From NCBI GenBank assembly GCA_018881555.1, contig JACAXG010000007.1, positions 9,500,935 through 9,564,934 of the forward strand: DNA of 64,000 nucleotides, read 5' to 3'. Below, one piece after another: positions 19,181 through 34,100 of the stretch. The stretch's first letter is position 1; each line of letters opens with the position of its first letter. This DNA is from Amblyornis subalaris. Lineage: Eukaryota > Chordata > Aves > Passeriformes > Ptilonorhynchidae. Below the pieces are notes generated by a model. It saw only the letters and a program-made list of their open reading frames with translations. It had not been told where the DNA came from and did no database searches. The position numbers were made by a program, and so were the translations under genes.

Positions 19181-22100
19181 GTAAAATCACAACAATGATG
19201 TAAAAAGTTGAATGTACACTTATGTTTCGGTAAGAAGACATACATAGCAGTAAAACTGCTGTAGTGTAGGCTGTATGTGTAGTTACTGCAAATAATTTTG
19301 GCCTTCTCTGTATGTGATACAATATGAATTATAACTGTTTCAGAAATCCTACAATGAGGAACTATCTCATATGAACTGATCTCTTAAGTATTTTATATGA
19401 AACTATTTTATTTTTTACTTGCACAGTGAACAAACTAAACCACGTGAGCAGAAACACCCCCAGCACTGTGAAATTGTTTCTGTGCTTTGGCATTTTGTCT
19501 GGGTGACTTCCTTTTTTAACTAAGAATGACCATGCAGCTGGGTGACCTAAATGTTCTGCCTGAATTTTGTGTGGACTCAGCCATTACAGGGAGGCCCTAA
19601 AACCCTGCAGGGAAAATGAACCCGTGGCCCTGAAGGTGCAGTTGATGATACCTGCTCGAAATACCTGAAGATCTGCATCTTTTTCCTTGGAGTGGTTGAG
19701 TTGCTTTTTCAGAAATATCTATTGGGAATTGATCTGCTGTCTTGCTGCAGCCTAGGGTCAGTAATCCCTTTATGTCGCAATATGATGCTCAGGGTGAATG
19801 TCTTTGGTCTGATATCCTGGAATCTTGGAGAAAAATATCATATGGTTTTGTTGATTAAACAGAGCGAAGGAAATTTTTTATTGTGGGTTAAATCTCAGTT
19901 GGTACATTAGAACTGCAACTAGTGTGGGCAATCAATAAAACAATGTGATTAGTAAAGGGATAGATAATGAGGGAATGGAAAATACAAATTTGGAGTTGCT
20001 TCTTCAAATGTGACAGCATTAACTTTCAGGAATACTGTTTTTGCCATCTATTGCTTGTCCTAGCTAGTAACTTCAAAAAGCAAAAATATTTCAGGACATT
20101 ACTTGAAAAGAAAATGTTACATTTGGCTAAAATTTTATAATGAATGGTCTCTGCTAATGATTTTTCTTAAGTTCGGCAGGTAAATTACAGCAGAGGTGGA
20201 AAAGCCTAACAGTTATTGTTCTTGCAATCAATATGAATCACTACTTAACCACTTGACATTCCAGGACATGTTAACATGGTTTCACACCCCACAGACTTCA
20301 ACAATATTGAACTTTTACAGATTCTCAGATTTCAGTTTTGTGTCAGAACAGCCTAGGTGCAACTTGGATATCTAGAAATATTTCCTGATATGTTATAACT
20401 TGGGATACATTAGTTTGTAACAGTTGAAGAAAAGCTACATTTGCATCACAGAAATGGGATATTCAAGACTATCACATTTTCTTTTTCTTAGGGTTTGGAG
20501 TGGATCAGTTACGAGATGATAATCTAGAAACTTACTGGCAGTCAGATGGATCACAGCCTCATTTGGTGAACATCCAATTTAGGTATTAACAAATATTCCC
20601 TATGGGTTAGGGTGTTTTGTGTAACATTGTGTTAATTACTGTTCACCAAGGTAGAAATTCTAGAAGTGCAAGAGCTCCTGGGTTAATTCTGTTACCCAAC
20701 TGGTAAGAAGTCAGATTACATTTATAAAAATGAGATTTTCAATGTTATGATCACTAAATGCCCAAAGAAGCTACGAAAAGGAATGTTTAATAGTATGTCA
20801 GCTGTGACAGCATCACATTTACCTATGTAAGGTGACTTTTGTCCTGACTTTGTCTTTGAATGTAATTTGAAGGGTAAATGACTGCTGTTAAAGTTGTCTT
20901 GCATAACCTGACAGCTGAGTTGGAGAAACCTTTTTCTATTCTGTTCCATGTAGGATGCTTTCAGTACTTTTTGTTTAGCCAAACTTGAGATGAGATGTTT
21001 GTCACCTTTTTTATTTGCTTTCTTGATAATGCCTTGGTCTAATAGGAGAGCCCGTATTTGAAAAGCCGAACATAAGCTTCGTAACCTACAAGTGCTTATT
21101 TGGCACCTTGGCCTATTTCTTGGCATATTGACATGTCTGAAGACAGGCAAAGGAGAAGAATGGTGAAAATAACTGTGTGTGCATAATGTAATGTGGAAAA
21201 ACACCTAGTTCTTTAACAGCAGCTTTCTCATAAATCAGTAGGCACACTTATATTCATTTTCAGGGTTTTGAAATCCTTAGTTATTGCACGCTAGCAACAA
21301 ACTCATCCTGAATATTTTTCTTTATGTTGCTTACATAGCTTGTGTTTCTTCTTGCAGAAGAAAAACAACAGTGAAGACCTTGTGTATTTATGCAGACTAC
21401 AAATCTGATGAAAGTTACACTCCAAGCAAAATCTCTGTCAGAGTAGGAAATAATTTTCATAATCTCCAGGAAATCCGGGTAGGTCAATGATGTTTTGTTT
21501 TCTGTCTTAAGATGGTTCTCTCATTGGAACATCTGATGTAGTAAAATGGTTTTAGGAGGTAAAATGTGGCATTGTGCTTGGAGGGGGAAAATGGCTGGGT
21601 TTATTTTGATGTTTGCTTTTAGTTTTTGTCTGGTAACCATAGTAGGCTGGTTTCTGTTTTCTTATCAGGCTCCATTACCAAACATCATTATAATTAAATC
21701 ATTATCATTATAATTAAATATATGATTAAATATGTTCATAAAGAATGTTTTACTTTTGAGTATAAACTTTTGCAAAGTTTTTTTGTTGATATTGGACAGT
21801 CACTGAGATGTGAAAATTTTGGATGGGATGCAGTTTTTTAACAATCTGATGCAAAATCCAATTTCCAGTTCTGCAGATATGCTTAAGATTTTCAATGAGA
21901 TATAAACTGTAGTGTTTTGTTAATGTTTTTATTTACAAAAGTGTAATAATCAAATCCAGTATTTTTTCATGTTGATGCTTCTATCCAGAGCAACTGTGAT
22001 AAGATTTGAGTTGCTTTAACTGCTTAGTTTTGCTTACTTTTTGGTAAATAGTAAAAGCAGTTTTAAAATAATCTGTGATCTTGGTAGAAGTCATCAGGTT

Positions 22101-25100
22101 ACTCATACTCATAAGCAGGTATCTTTGCTGATTCTGAGTTAAGTAGCCTCATGTTTCAAATTCCTCTTCTCTGGAGCTCAGCAGTTACTGGCTGGTATTT
22201 TGGGAAGGTTTAATTTACCAGCCTTATATGGCAGGTATTACAATAACAGAAGGATCGGGATGAGGAGGAAAGGGCGGTGCTGAGTGGTGGCTTGAATTTT
22301 TACTTCTGGGGTTTTTATTGTTTTCACTTTGGTTCTCAGTCCCAACAGTTTGAAATCCCAAGAGCAGCTTCTAAGTAGAGGGTTGTAGATGCAGTGGGAG
22401 TAAAAAAGTGTAGTAAAGATGTCGGTTAGCACTATGTATCTATATACATCCTTTCAGTGATTTGAGATGTTCTCTCGAGTTTTGACCTATACTTTTATCC
22501 TAAATCTCAAATGGAAGGGTCTTGATGTGGGGTTTTTTTCCCTTTAATGTAATTAATTAAGTATTCTTTTGAAAGAAATGAATTATCACATTATTTGGAT
22601 TTTCATCAACTGCACATTCCGTCTTTCAATGTTCCTAATTGTCTTGTAGCAATTTGGGAGTTGCACAGTGTGTGTGGAACAGTAACAGCCGCTGGATCTT
22701 TCCGTTAGGCTGCGGGTCAGTTTCCCGAGTGTCCACTAGATGTCATTGTTGTCCTTAATGATCAGTTTGATTTTGCACTTTTATCCACCCTTTCAAGAAC
22801 TAAATGATTAGCCTTTCTGTAATCATGTTTAGTACAGCATTACACATATAACTGCCTGACTTAGGTTTCTTATACAGTGGTAAACTCCCACTCTTGAGGG
22901 TATATGTGTTATTAACATGCTAAAGATCTATAGAAACAATAAAATGTATAACAAGCGTATTAGTCTTCTGCAGTGTCTCAGGCAATATTTCTTTAGCTCT
23001 TTTCTTGATAAACGTGGGATTCTATGCATAATGTATTTAGTTAAAAATGGCACTTGTAAGTGAAACAGGTTGCTAGTATTATTTATAGTATACGAATGTG
23101 ACTATAATAATGTTGCATGACAGAGTAATTATTATGCATACTACATGCTCGTGCTTTTTTACTTCCAAACTGCGGAGAAAATATGGTCATGCTTCTTATT
23201 AATGAGATACAGTACTTTGATGCTATAAAATGCCGGTCACCACTGTGATATTACATGTTGCTGTCAATTTTCATATTTCCTAAACTCCTTGGTACTCAAA
23301 ATGTGTTTCTTAAATTTTCTTTCAGTCCTGAAACTTTCTCTTTTCTTCAGCTTCTCTGACACATGGGCAGGTTATTAAAGCAGTGTGAACTGTTATGGGC
23401 TCTTTACAGAAATCTGCTTAATTATACAATGATTCCATTGGCTTCAGTACTGATTAACTGGGTGGAAAATCAGGCTAAAGCATTTTGTATTTTTCCGTGG
23501 ATGCTTGCCCAACTCGTAGTGTCTAATGAATGTGTTTTCTTTCCTAATGGTCTAATTTTCAACACAATGCAATATGCTGTTAGGCTAAATTTTGTCACAA
23601 ACGTAAGATTAGCTTTAGTTTGTGTTCTAGTATGTAGGCGTGTCTTTTTTTGAACCTAAGATGAAATTATTTTCTGGCTAAAAGGTTTTTTCCCCTATGA
23701 GAAACAAGTGTTTTATACCCCATGGTATGGGTGAGAACAGCCATCATAATCTGGCAGGATTATTCCCTTGCTCAGTTGGAGGAACTGCAGTTAAGGTGTG
23801 TGTAGTCAGCCTTCTCCTCTGACTTAAGTGCCTTTTAATCACAGCTGTCAAGCTTGGGGAGCAAATATTTTCTCATTTCCAGTCATGGAGTTTTCCCACA
23901 TAATGGCACAAACAGTCTGGACGGACAAGATAATCTCTAGAGGCATTTTTGGAACTGCATCCACACTCTTCAGGATATGATTTAAGTTATTACGCTTTCT
24001 CATGATATGAAAATAACCCACTGCAAAGGATGTGAGTGAAATGCTGGCCGCAAGAGATCTCTGCTCTCTTCAAGTGAAGCTCGCCTGCTTGTTGCATTTG
24101 TACCTCTCTGAGACATTTAGATCTTCAGCAGTTCATTTTGCCATAAAAAGGTTAAGTGTTTTGATGCTACGTGTGGGTGGTATTTCAGGGTGTAGTCTAT
24201 AGCCATGTATAATATATATACTCACCCAGTAGTTTCAGTGCTTTCTGCTGTCAGCCCGTAATGTAGGGGCTTTACACAGACTCAGGTGAAAGCCGTGTAA
24301 TCTTAATACACCTTTGATAGCAACAGTGTGAGGCCTTTGTTTTAGGTTTTTGTTGAGGAGTTGTTTGTTTGTTTGTTTTTCCTTTGGAATTGCTGCCTGG
24401 TTTGTTTTCAATTTGTTTTCCATCCGTTTTGGCTTTGCTTGGTGTTTTGTAACCAGGTGCAAGCATAGCAGCCTCCCTGGAGGTGTGGGGTTGTGACCAA
24501 GCACCACGGACAGGGCTCCTTCCTCACTGATTTTAGAGATTCTGCACTACAGAGAGGAGTTATCAATTATCAAGGAGGAATGCCCAAACTGGGGAGTTTT
24601 CCAAGAGGTAGTTAAGGAAGTGTGACCCTACTGTAATATCTTTATTCCTATGGTGTCCAGTGATTGTAGTGAGGAGGCTGGACTTAACCAGACATTTCCT
24701 GAAATCCAGCAGTGAGCAATCTCCACCTGTTTCCTGTATGTGGAGTAAACTTAGATTCTGAGGAATGAGGAGATGCTAGCTTGTCATAGGGCTGTTGCAA
24801 GGTAATCAATCAAGAAAATGTGCTCTTGTGAGTCTCTAATCAAACATCTCTAAGGTACATTTTAAACTGCTTTCCACTGAAGATGGAGTACTGAGTTGTT
24901 ACTCCTTTAGATTCCTGGCTAGGCTTCAACTACATTGGTTAGAAACCATTCCTCTGTGTTCTTTCTTCCATTCAAAAAAAAGAGGCATTTCTGATCCCCA
25001 GTTATTTCTTGGGTTCAGAGTGTCAATTTAAAAATAGTCAGCCTGCTTTCTGCAAACTACACTTGGTACTAAGAAAAGACTGAGTAAACTTCAGTTTTAT

Positions 25101-28100
25101 AGAACTTCAGTCTGTAGTCTTTCTTGTCTGTCTCTAGGATGCTCTGTAGATGAGATCATCACACCAGTTGTTAATTTTGATTGCTATCTTGCTTTAATGC
25201 TGGTTGAGTAGGGATTTGGTTCATCAGGATGCAGGCAGTACCTGTTTCTTACATCTAAAATTTACTGGTGCTGGAAATATGCAAACCCAGGAGAAGAATG
25301 CTCCACTGGTATTGGTTAGTTAATTAATCCTTGTGGTTGATGTCAAGGGTAGGAATCAAGTTTCGGAAGCGGGGTTATTTCCATTTGCTGCAGTTGGTGC
25401 TCCATATATATTTCCACCATCCAACAGAGGCTATTTTGTGACTCATCAACTGGGATGTTCACGTGAACTCATCTTTACAAAAGGAAGGCAAATTAAATGG
25501 TGTAACATCACTGTTCCCTGCCAATATCATCATCGCTGTAGATGATACGACCTTTTCATCATTCATGTGCTTATGGAAATAACTAGTATAGGCTTCAAAC
25601 TGTGGAAATTATGAACAAGATTACAATTTTCCTGCCTTGTTATGCTGTGGAATGGCAATACATTAGGACAGAGTTTACTGTGCAATCATGAGAAATGCAG
25701 TTATTTAGGTAGCCTATTATGCATATGAGTTGTGTGTATACAAATAGGGAGATCCACATTAGATCTAGTAGAATTATGAACAATGGACGATTATTTTGGT
25801 CCACACATTATAAAATTGTTAAGCATTTTTATCTTACCTTGCTCTGAAATGGTATTTTAAGAGAAATAAACATCTCTTCTGTTGGATCTTAGAAGAAAAC
25901 TAAACCTTGTTTTTGTGCTGTGGTACATGTTGCATGTGAAAGATATTTTTTCTTTTGTATCCCAGCATTCAGAAACAAATCTATGAAGGAATCTTTTCTT
26001 GCCACAGAAGGGCTCAATTAGGCAAGGGTACCTTAAAGGGGCCCTGTATTTTTAATACTGTCAGTCTGACTTTACTTTCTGAAGCAGAGGAAAAGCCATG
26101 TGAAACAATGTGGCAGCAGCTCTATGGAAGGCAGCAGCTTGATGAAGTACAGAGCTTTCCTCCAGGGAACTCAAGTACTGAGAGACTAGGAACTGATCGA
26201 AGCAATGAATGTTACATGTATGTGAAAGGTTATAATTGCAGGAGAGGCTTTTTCATGGTCATTCATTTAAGTTCCACCATGGAAAAGAAATTAGAAAGTC
26301 ACCACACTCACAGGAAAGAATTTCTTCCTAATGTCTAAACTAAACCTTAGTTTAAAGCCGTTCCCCCTTGTCCTATCAGTAAATGTCCTGGTAAAACGTC
26401 TCTTCCTCTTTCTTGTAGGCTCCCTTAGGTACTGGAAGGCCACAATTAGGTCACACTGCCACCTTCTCTTCCTGTAGTGAGTGCTTGATTACATGGTTTC
26501 ATCTGTTTTCTGTGCGTGAAGTTTTAGTAGGAGGATTGGAAGAGATTTCCCAAAAATTTTATTTGTTAAATATTTTACTTCTGTAAAAATCTTTCTGGTA
26601 CCAGTGGCTTAAAAATTCACATTTTTAAAAATGTATGTGATCAATGCAGGTAAACTGTCCTCCAGCATGCTGGGGGAATTTTTCATTGGCTTTAATGGAA
26701 GCTTTCACTGGTGTATTCTAATTACAATACTGTAAAGAAATTCCAGTCCTTTCTCTGGTGGACATCAGCAGGTTGCACATAGTGCTCTATGTGTGAGGGG
26801 GAAGGAGCCAGATGCTTGAACTTTTAATATAAAAATTCTTTTAAAAGAGCAGGCCTTAAAATCGTGGCCTTATAGCAGATATAGAATGGCATAGAAAACC
26901 AACTGCTAATGTAGGTGAGCATATTCTCCAGCACTCTTTTGAAGTATGTAAGATAATACTACTATTGTAGAATGGTAATCATATTAGTCATCTTGTAGGA
27001 AAGTGATTTGTTTGTAGTCTATGCAGATTACCTCTGCTATTGAACCAGTATCCCAAGTCAAAGTCCACGTTGTGTTGTGTCCAGTTTATACCTGACTGAA
27101 ACTTATAATTCTAATTGCTTGATGTTTTTGTTCAAATGAATTAGTTCTGTCTAGAATTGCCTGGTTTGAATTGGTATAATTTACTTTATAACTTCCCAGG
27201 AAAAGCACGATACACACTTAAGTATAAAGTTCCTTCCAGTTAAGAACAATCCTGAAAACCTATTGTTCCCATTTGTTCATCAGTTTTGCTTGGTGACATT
27301 TTTCAGAAAAGTATTTGTTTTCAGTGGTGCCGTAATATTGATTAAATAGCTGTTAGGGGTTTAATATACTGTGTATACTTCTGTGTTGTTCACCAAGTTT
27401 AGTGTTTTATGGAATACATATTTCCTTATTGATTATCTCTGTGATTGTCTCCTGTACTACAGATTTCCCAGATTGTTTCAGTAGGCTTTTCAATCTTTGT
27501 AGTATCTCTATAATACCCAAAGTGGAGGAAGAACTGCTGGTTTTCCTTGACAGTTTCTTACCTTCTTTATATCCCTGAAGGATTTGTTCAGGGAAGACCT
27601 GAATAATGGAGATCAGTGTACTAATAGACTAGCCCCTTTACCTGTCCTAATTAGTAAAAATGAAGAATCTCATCTTCACAAGAAGATATTGTTATGAACG
27701 ATGAAGAAGGTACATGTACGTCTTAATAAAAGTTCTGTGAGACTGGGTCTGTCATTTTTCCTCTTTGCACATGTTGTCAGTGGCATGGCCGTGCTGCTGA
27801 CACACAGAAATTCTAGCTAGAGCTGCGGAATAGTCCTCTTTTTTTCTGGTTTTATTTTTAACTCTACCAACTTCTGCAGCTGATTTACACACGCACACAC
27901 AAACCCACACGTGCACACACGCACACATTGTGCTTCTGGCTTTTGTGAAAGCATTTTATGTAGCCTTTAACCTTCAGTGCTACATATAGCTTTGTTTCTT
28001 TTAAACCATGGCTTTTCCTTTTTAGTGCCTGGATAGAGCAGAGATGCTGATCTATCTCACTTTGATAGCATTACCACATTTTTTGAGCTCTTAGGAAGAT

Positions 28101-31100
28101 CAGTCAAATGTCTGTGTTCTTTAGCTCCTAGGAATTGGTCCAGATATGTATATTGATGTACAGTAGATTGTGTCTATTTAAAACAGTAGCCCTTATGCCT
28201 TTCACTCCCTGAAATTTCAAGTTGTAATCAAACTTATGTGCTATCAGGCTGAGGGAAGCAAAGCGTGTTTTTCTTTTACATGCTCAAAATGTAGTGAAAA
28301 TCCCTGTGGACAGTCGTGTTTACAAGGGTAACTGTCTGCATTCAATTGTGGGTTATAAAAGTGCTTGCTTGAATAAATACACAGAGCTATCAGACAGAAC
28401 AACCAATAGTTCGTTGGACTAATTGACCTTGTCAGTAGAATAGAAACACTTGCAAATAAAATTCCCATTGCCAGCAAAGTTGCAACTGAAAACCCTTGAA
28501 GAAACTGTGTATATCCTCTAACTATCTTGGAATGCAGTGATTCAGTCAGCAGACATGTGCAGTGGGAGGGGGCACGAGGGGGGAATCATTAACCAAGAAA
28601 GTTGTATGTACCAGCATTTTTCAGTGGGCTCTTTTTGCAGCATGAGGCTATATGCGTTCCTAAAATCATTAAGTAGTTCACTTTCCATATTCAGAGTTAT
28701 GTTTCCTACCAATTGTTACTACTTTTACCATCCCTTGGGTCCCCTTGTATGATTTGTTGTGCTGGTCTGCTTTTATTATAACGTAGACTTTTCAGAAAGG
28801 CGAAGGTGTTTGGCTGGTAACCGCAGCATGTTGTAATGAGGGTGGAGTGTGTTTGTCGTTCTGCAGCAATGGTTGACTTACATCAGTGCCAGTGTCTATA
28901 ACCACACAGGCTGTGGCAGTTTATCTTTTTGAATATATTCGAATTGCATAACAGTGGAAAAGAATCACAGTAAATATCAGAATATCTGGTCTTTCACTCA
29001 AAAGCATGATGGAACCATTTTTCTACTTTGCTCAGTGATGAGTCATGTATCTTCCCATTAAAAAAAGGAAAATATTTCACTCCAGAAATAAGTCTTCACA
29101 AGTGAATTAGTCATATATCAGACATTTCCTTTTAAAAGTTTGGATAATGTCACACAGGTGGAAGTAGTGTTAAAAAAAAAAGCAACAGTGAAAGACACAA
29201 CAGGCTTTACTGTGTACTATAAAAACAGGATTTTATTTTGGTTAGAAAACAAAACAGGAAAAATGGCGTTTGGAAAAGAAAATCTGAAAAACAGTCTAGT
29301 TAGCTGCTAAATAAACTTCAGAGATGAAGGTTTAAAAAAAACCACCAAGATTTGTAAAAGGAGGAGGGGTGGGGAATCGTGTATTTCACCTTAAGTAAGG
29401 GACAATGTGTAATAAGGGATTTTGTGGTTTTACAGCTCGGTGCATGTGTTTGAAAGCTGTTCTCTCAGCAACGTGGGTGGCAGGTTATGCTACCATATAA
29501 TGTATTGTAGTTGGCTCTCCACACTTGTCAGGGTTAGCGTTCAACCATTCGGAAAATTTTCCCATTGTTCTATCATGTGAACCAAGGCTAGTGTTGAATT
29601 CCCAATAACCTTCTGCAGGAAAAAGAGGTTTAATTAGAAAGTTTGAAATTTGATTACTTCTGTTATTGTCTTAATGCACTTCTCTCTAATTTAGGTGCTT
29701 ATCTGCAAATGCAATCAATTTTTGCTCGGAAAGATGAAAAACAAACTTAACTCTGTACTGCAGTTGCTTCAACACTTTAAAAAGAAAACTTGTATACTCA
29801 ATTCTGTCTTTCTTCAGCATTAACACTCTATTTCCATCTTAAACATGTTTGCTTTAGATGGATCATAGCTTTTGGCAGCTACTGCATTTTTAGCAAATAA
29901 TACTGTTTCTAGTAAGAGTTGCAAAAAAAAAAACTTTGTGTGAGGTCCTTGTAAACTGAACCTTGGGAACGTTATGTTATTTCTGTATTTTCCCTTCTTT
30001 TGTGCTTCTTCTCTATTTGTGTCATGGTTATAAATTACATCGTTTGAACTAGAGAATTAAAAACATTTCATTTTGTGATTCCTGTAATTTTAAAAAAGAG
30101 AATGTTTGTTTTATGTGTATTTTTTTTCTTTTTACCTGTTATTTCAGAGACTGGCACACAGAGAAATAAGCAATTATGGTATTGAAATTCCATTGTGCCA
30201 GCACCTCTGGGGCATAATCCAAAAAAACCAGAAAAATCGCCTGCTGGGTTGTATGCAGTAAGCTTGTGTGAACATCAGTGTCTGCTGTTCACACATCATT
30301 TTTTACTGGAAGTTCCTGTTGGAATAAAGGTTCTGTGTTTGGAGAGTGCACTGGGATACTTGTTGGTCAATGGTTTTTCAAAGTTTGTAGGGATTTCTAA
30401 TTACAGTTTACCAGTGTAGGCTCACTAGGTACTTCTTGCAGATAATCATTAATGCTTCAGAAGTAAGAGGAGCAAGCAGGGATTTGGCAACATAAAAACT
30501 GTATCAAGAAAGATCTTGATGCTCTTCTCTTCGTTTAACCATTCTCTTGAAGACTGAACATGGGAGTCAGGAATAAGGTGGGTGGGTGGAGGAGGTGACA
30601 GCATGTCAGAAGACACTCAAGTACTTAGTTTCCCTACTTCGATATTTAACCCCTTCCCTTCCTTCCCCCTCTTTCTGCCCCTCTCCTTTTTTACTATAAG
30701 CATGGTGTCTAGTTGACATTTTAAAACAATACAAGTTCCTCCAGCATTTCAGCTTGTACTGGGTGTCAGTGTCATGCCCATCTAGAACATCTTCGTGGTG
30801 CTCAGGCAGATTAACCCCCCCCAGTTGATCAGAATTCATTTTACCTGTAGTTTACAAAACCTGTGATACTGTTCACTTGCAAACTGAAGCGTGTAGCAAC
30901 ATCTATTTTATCACTTGTGTTTAATCTCTCTGCATTCAGACAGATTGATGGAGAGCCTAGTAGGCAAACTGTTTAGTGCAGTTTTTTTCTTGGATGTTTG
31001 ATGAGGGTTCCTGGTCACATAAAGCTTCAAGGTTTAAACAGGGAAAACAGAAAATCTTTGTGGTCTTTGCCTGTTGTATCATGTATTGGCTTGTGGGGAA

Positions 31101-34100
31101 GTGGGCTCTAGACACCTGACTTTACAGTTATTTAGCAGAGCAAGAAGGTAGGTACCATTGAAGAAACTGTCTGGAACAAGGGACTCTTCTTTAATCTCAA
31201 GAAGGCAGCATGCTAAGAAGGAGATCTTGGAAAAGTGTAGCAGACCTGTATTTGGAAGGGAACTTGTATTTTTCTATAGTAAGCGTTGCTACATACTGCA
31301 TGGAAATTTTTAAACAGAGGGCTGTTTCGCTCATTTTTCTTGTTCTCCTCCCCTACCACATTGTACGTTAATGTTCTTTCCCATTCTAGAAGTTCTCTAG
31401 ACCTGAGTAATCCAAAACTATCCCCTCTGGTTTTGGATTCCATATGTGAAAACATCCGGGGAGTCTGATACGAAACACCAGCATTTTCCTTGAAAGACTT
31501 AAAACAGAGTTGTGTCAAAGCTGACAGTAAGATGCTGCTCACGCACTCCTGCTTTCCTCTTTCTGGAGAGGTTACCAGCCATTGGGAAACATCTTGCCTT
31601 CGAACTATGTTTTTCCACACACTGTGAAATAGGGTAAAGTCAGTGAATTATAAGCAATCATCTTTGGTTTACCCAATTGCCTTCATAGACTTAATAGTGG
31701 AGAGGAATCCTTAGAGGGAGCACTAGATGTTTTTAAACATTAAGAAGTGCTAAATGCATGCAGAAAGGTCAAATCAAAGGTGGATTCTGGTCCCTCTGGG
31801 TGCTGCTACTGGCATAATATTAGAATCCTTCAAAGAGGAAAGCCAGCAACTGACATTTAATTTGGGTTAAGCATAAGAAAAGATATGAAAGGAATGGGAA
31901 TTTTCTTGGATCCCTAAAGAAGTTTNGTGCTGTCATCTCAACTGGTGCTGGTCAGCTGGCACACCACACCTTATTTTCTGTTTCACTTGAGCAACTTGTA
32001 GGCACCAGCAGCTGAAAACATCCTGTGAGTATGTTAACCACTCTTTGCCAAACCAACAGTTTGGCAGTGGGGTGGAGGGAGGAAGTGGCTCCACTTTAGA
32101 GGAAATTAAGAGCCAATTGGCCCACCACTTATTATTTTCTGTATGTATGGCTTCCGTGTTGTAATACCTTTATTTGCATCAGTACAAATGCAGTCACATT
32201 TGACTGTTTGTAGTACGTATTGCCCTGTGACAAAGTTATCAGGTGCTGCTATTAATTAGGATTAAAAAAAAACCCAAAACAAATCCATAAAATGCACTGG
32301 ATGTGCCATGCTTTATGTCAGGTCAGCACCAAGAGAAACAACCAAAAACTTCATAAATTCAGGTAAAAATAAAGGAACAGATGTATTTGATAGAGGCGTA
32401 CAGTGGGGATTTTATCATTAAAATCAGCTTTTTTTTATTTTTCATTCCTGAAACCTAACATTCTAGTGGAAAACAGAGATTATTCACAGTGTCACTAGGA
32501 GAGTAGTTACAGAATGGAATTCTGTTGATGTGGTAAATTAGAGCAATCGTCGATGTTCAGAAGAAAATGCTACCTGGCAAGTGATAGAGATGTAGAACAA
32601 ATACAAGGTTCTTGAGCAAGACACTCAGTTGCTTCAGACCTGTCATTATGACAGTTCTTTCCAGAGTCAGGTCTTGCTCCCTGGGTTACAGAAATGTTGT
32701 GTTGGTCAGGGCTGATGTGCCTGCATGTAGCTTTGATGAGAACACTGCTACACAGTGCATAAATTCAATTCTTTGCTAAGTTTTATTGGGTGGGAAGGGA
32801 TTGAGTGTGGTATTATCCTGTTCCTTATCTCAAGTAGTGCATGGAAATGTTTCTGTAGATATGAAATATAAATTTATTTCCTTCTGAGGGCTGTTCTCTG
32901 TCTTAATCTGTCGTAAGATAACAGAGATCATGTGTTTGAATCGGAAAAACCTTTCCCAGGATTTTTCCATTTTCTGTGCGAACACACAGGAGAGGGTGGA
33001 GTGAGAATAATAATGTAGCATATGTGTCTGGCTTGAGGGCCTGTGCTCTCTAGCTGCCTTCATCCATTTCCTAAACTAGGTTTATCTAACAGTCCTATTT
33101 TATTTCAGAATGAATTCTGGAGTGTTTTATGTCTGATGTTAAAGGAATGTTAACAAATACAGTTTTTATTGAGGCTTTATATGAATGCTGTTCTCAGTCA
33201 CAGTCTTTGAGTGAACCATGAGGTCTAGCCCCTAATACTCTCCTTTTTTAATTATTATTTTTTCCCCCTCTGTATCTGTCAGAGGTCAAATTCAACTGTG
33301 CATATGAAGGATTTTTTGGATTATTTCTACTAGCAAATGCAGCAAATCTAATTTGTTTCTCTTATGTTGACATTCATTTGTTACTTATTAGTAAGATGAT
33401 GTTACTGAGCATAGTTAGTAAGGTAAAATCAAATCATATTTAGGGGTTTTTTTGTTGTTTCAAAAAGAGTTGCAATTCCATATCAGGAGAAATGATGCAG
33501 TAAAATTTTGAAGTAGGCTTCCCTCTGCTTGAACAGGTCTCTGTTGTGATTATGATGGGTCATCATGTTTAACAGAGGTTTTCATAAATCAGCAACTGGC
33601 ATTGCTGGGGTAGGAACTTCTATTGTGGAATTACTGGGCTTCTTTATACCATCATGAGGAGCTCAAGATTTACTTGCATGGCAGAGAAGCATATATACCC
33701 ACAGGACTTGGAGATATACAGTAAGTCACGTAGATTTGTAATCCAATTCCATCAGCTTGCTATTGACTCCACTTTTCTAAGCAGTAAGATGACACTCCAC
33801 AGTAGCTCTAGACTTAGGACATAGCAGGCCTGTTGGTAAACAAGTTTTCAATTATGTCGTTCTTGTGCTTTGTTTTTTCTCCACTGCCCCCTCATTTTTC
33901 AGGAGCATACTTAGGAAGTTACTTTATTTTGATTCTTGCACAGTTTATGCTGAAGAGCTCATGTTCTTAGCGTGTAGAATGTAGCACTAAGGCTATTCCA
34001 GATGCTGTTTGTTGCAGAAGTGCTGTTGCAGTGTATGGCACCATCTGAATAGCTTTCTAAACTGTACGTTCTTTGAATGGATATGACTTGGGTAACCTTT

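Noticed and set aside
20722..21204. 160-codon minus-strand frame in ANAPC10 intron 3
   Set aside because: No recognisable motif, no poly(A) signal or splice logic, and it lies in ordinary AT-rich intron; chance length.
25955..26338. 127-codon plus-strand frame
   Set aside because: Its end runs into an antisense CR1 fragment, and the remainder has no recognisable feature.
27886..27928. CA-repeat considered as a regulatory or recombination signal
   Set aside because: An ordinary imperfect microsatellite with no further context.
30238..30400. Upstream extension of the antisense candidate (frame with [20 protein letters not shown])
   Set aside because: Two in-frame stops separate it from exon A, and any intron between them would be too short for a vertebrate gene.
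30195..30419. 74-codon plus-strand frame overlapping the antisense candidate's exon A region
   Set aside because: No poly(A) signal or family match on this strand; probably unrelated, though it shows how easily frames arise here.
31213..31620. 135-codon minus-strand frame
   Set aside because: No domain and no well-placed splice partners matching the 29.6-kb exon; could not be joined in a convincing way.
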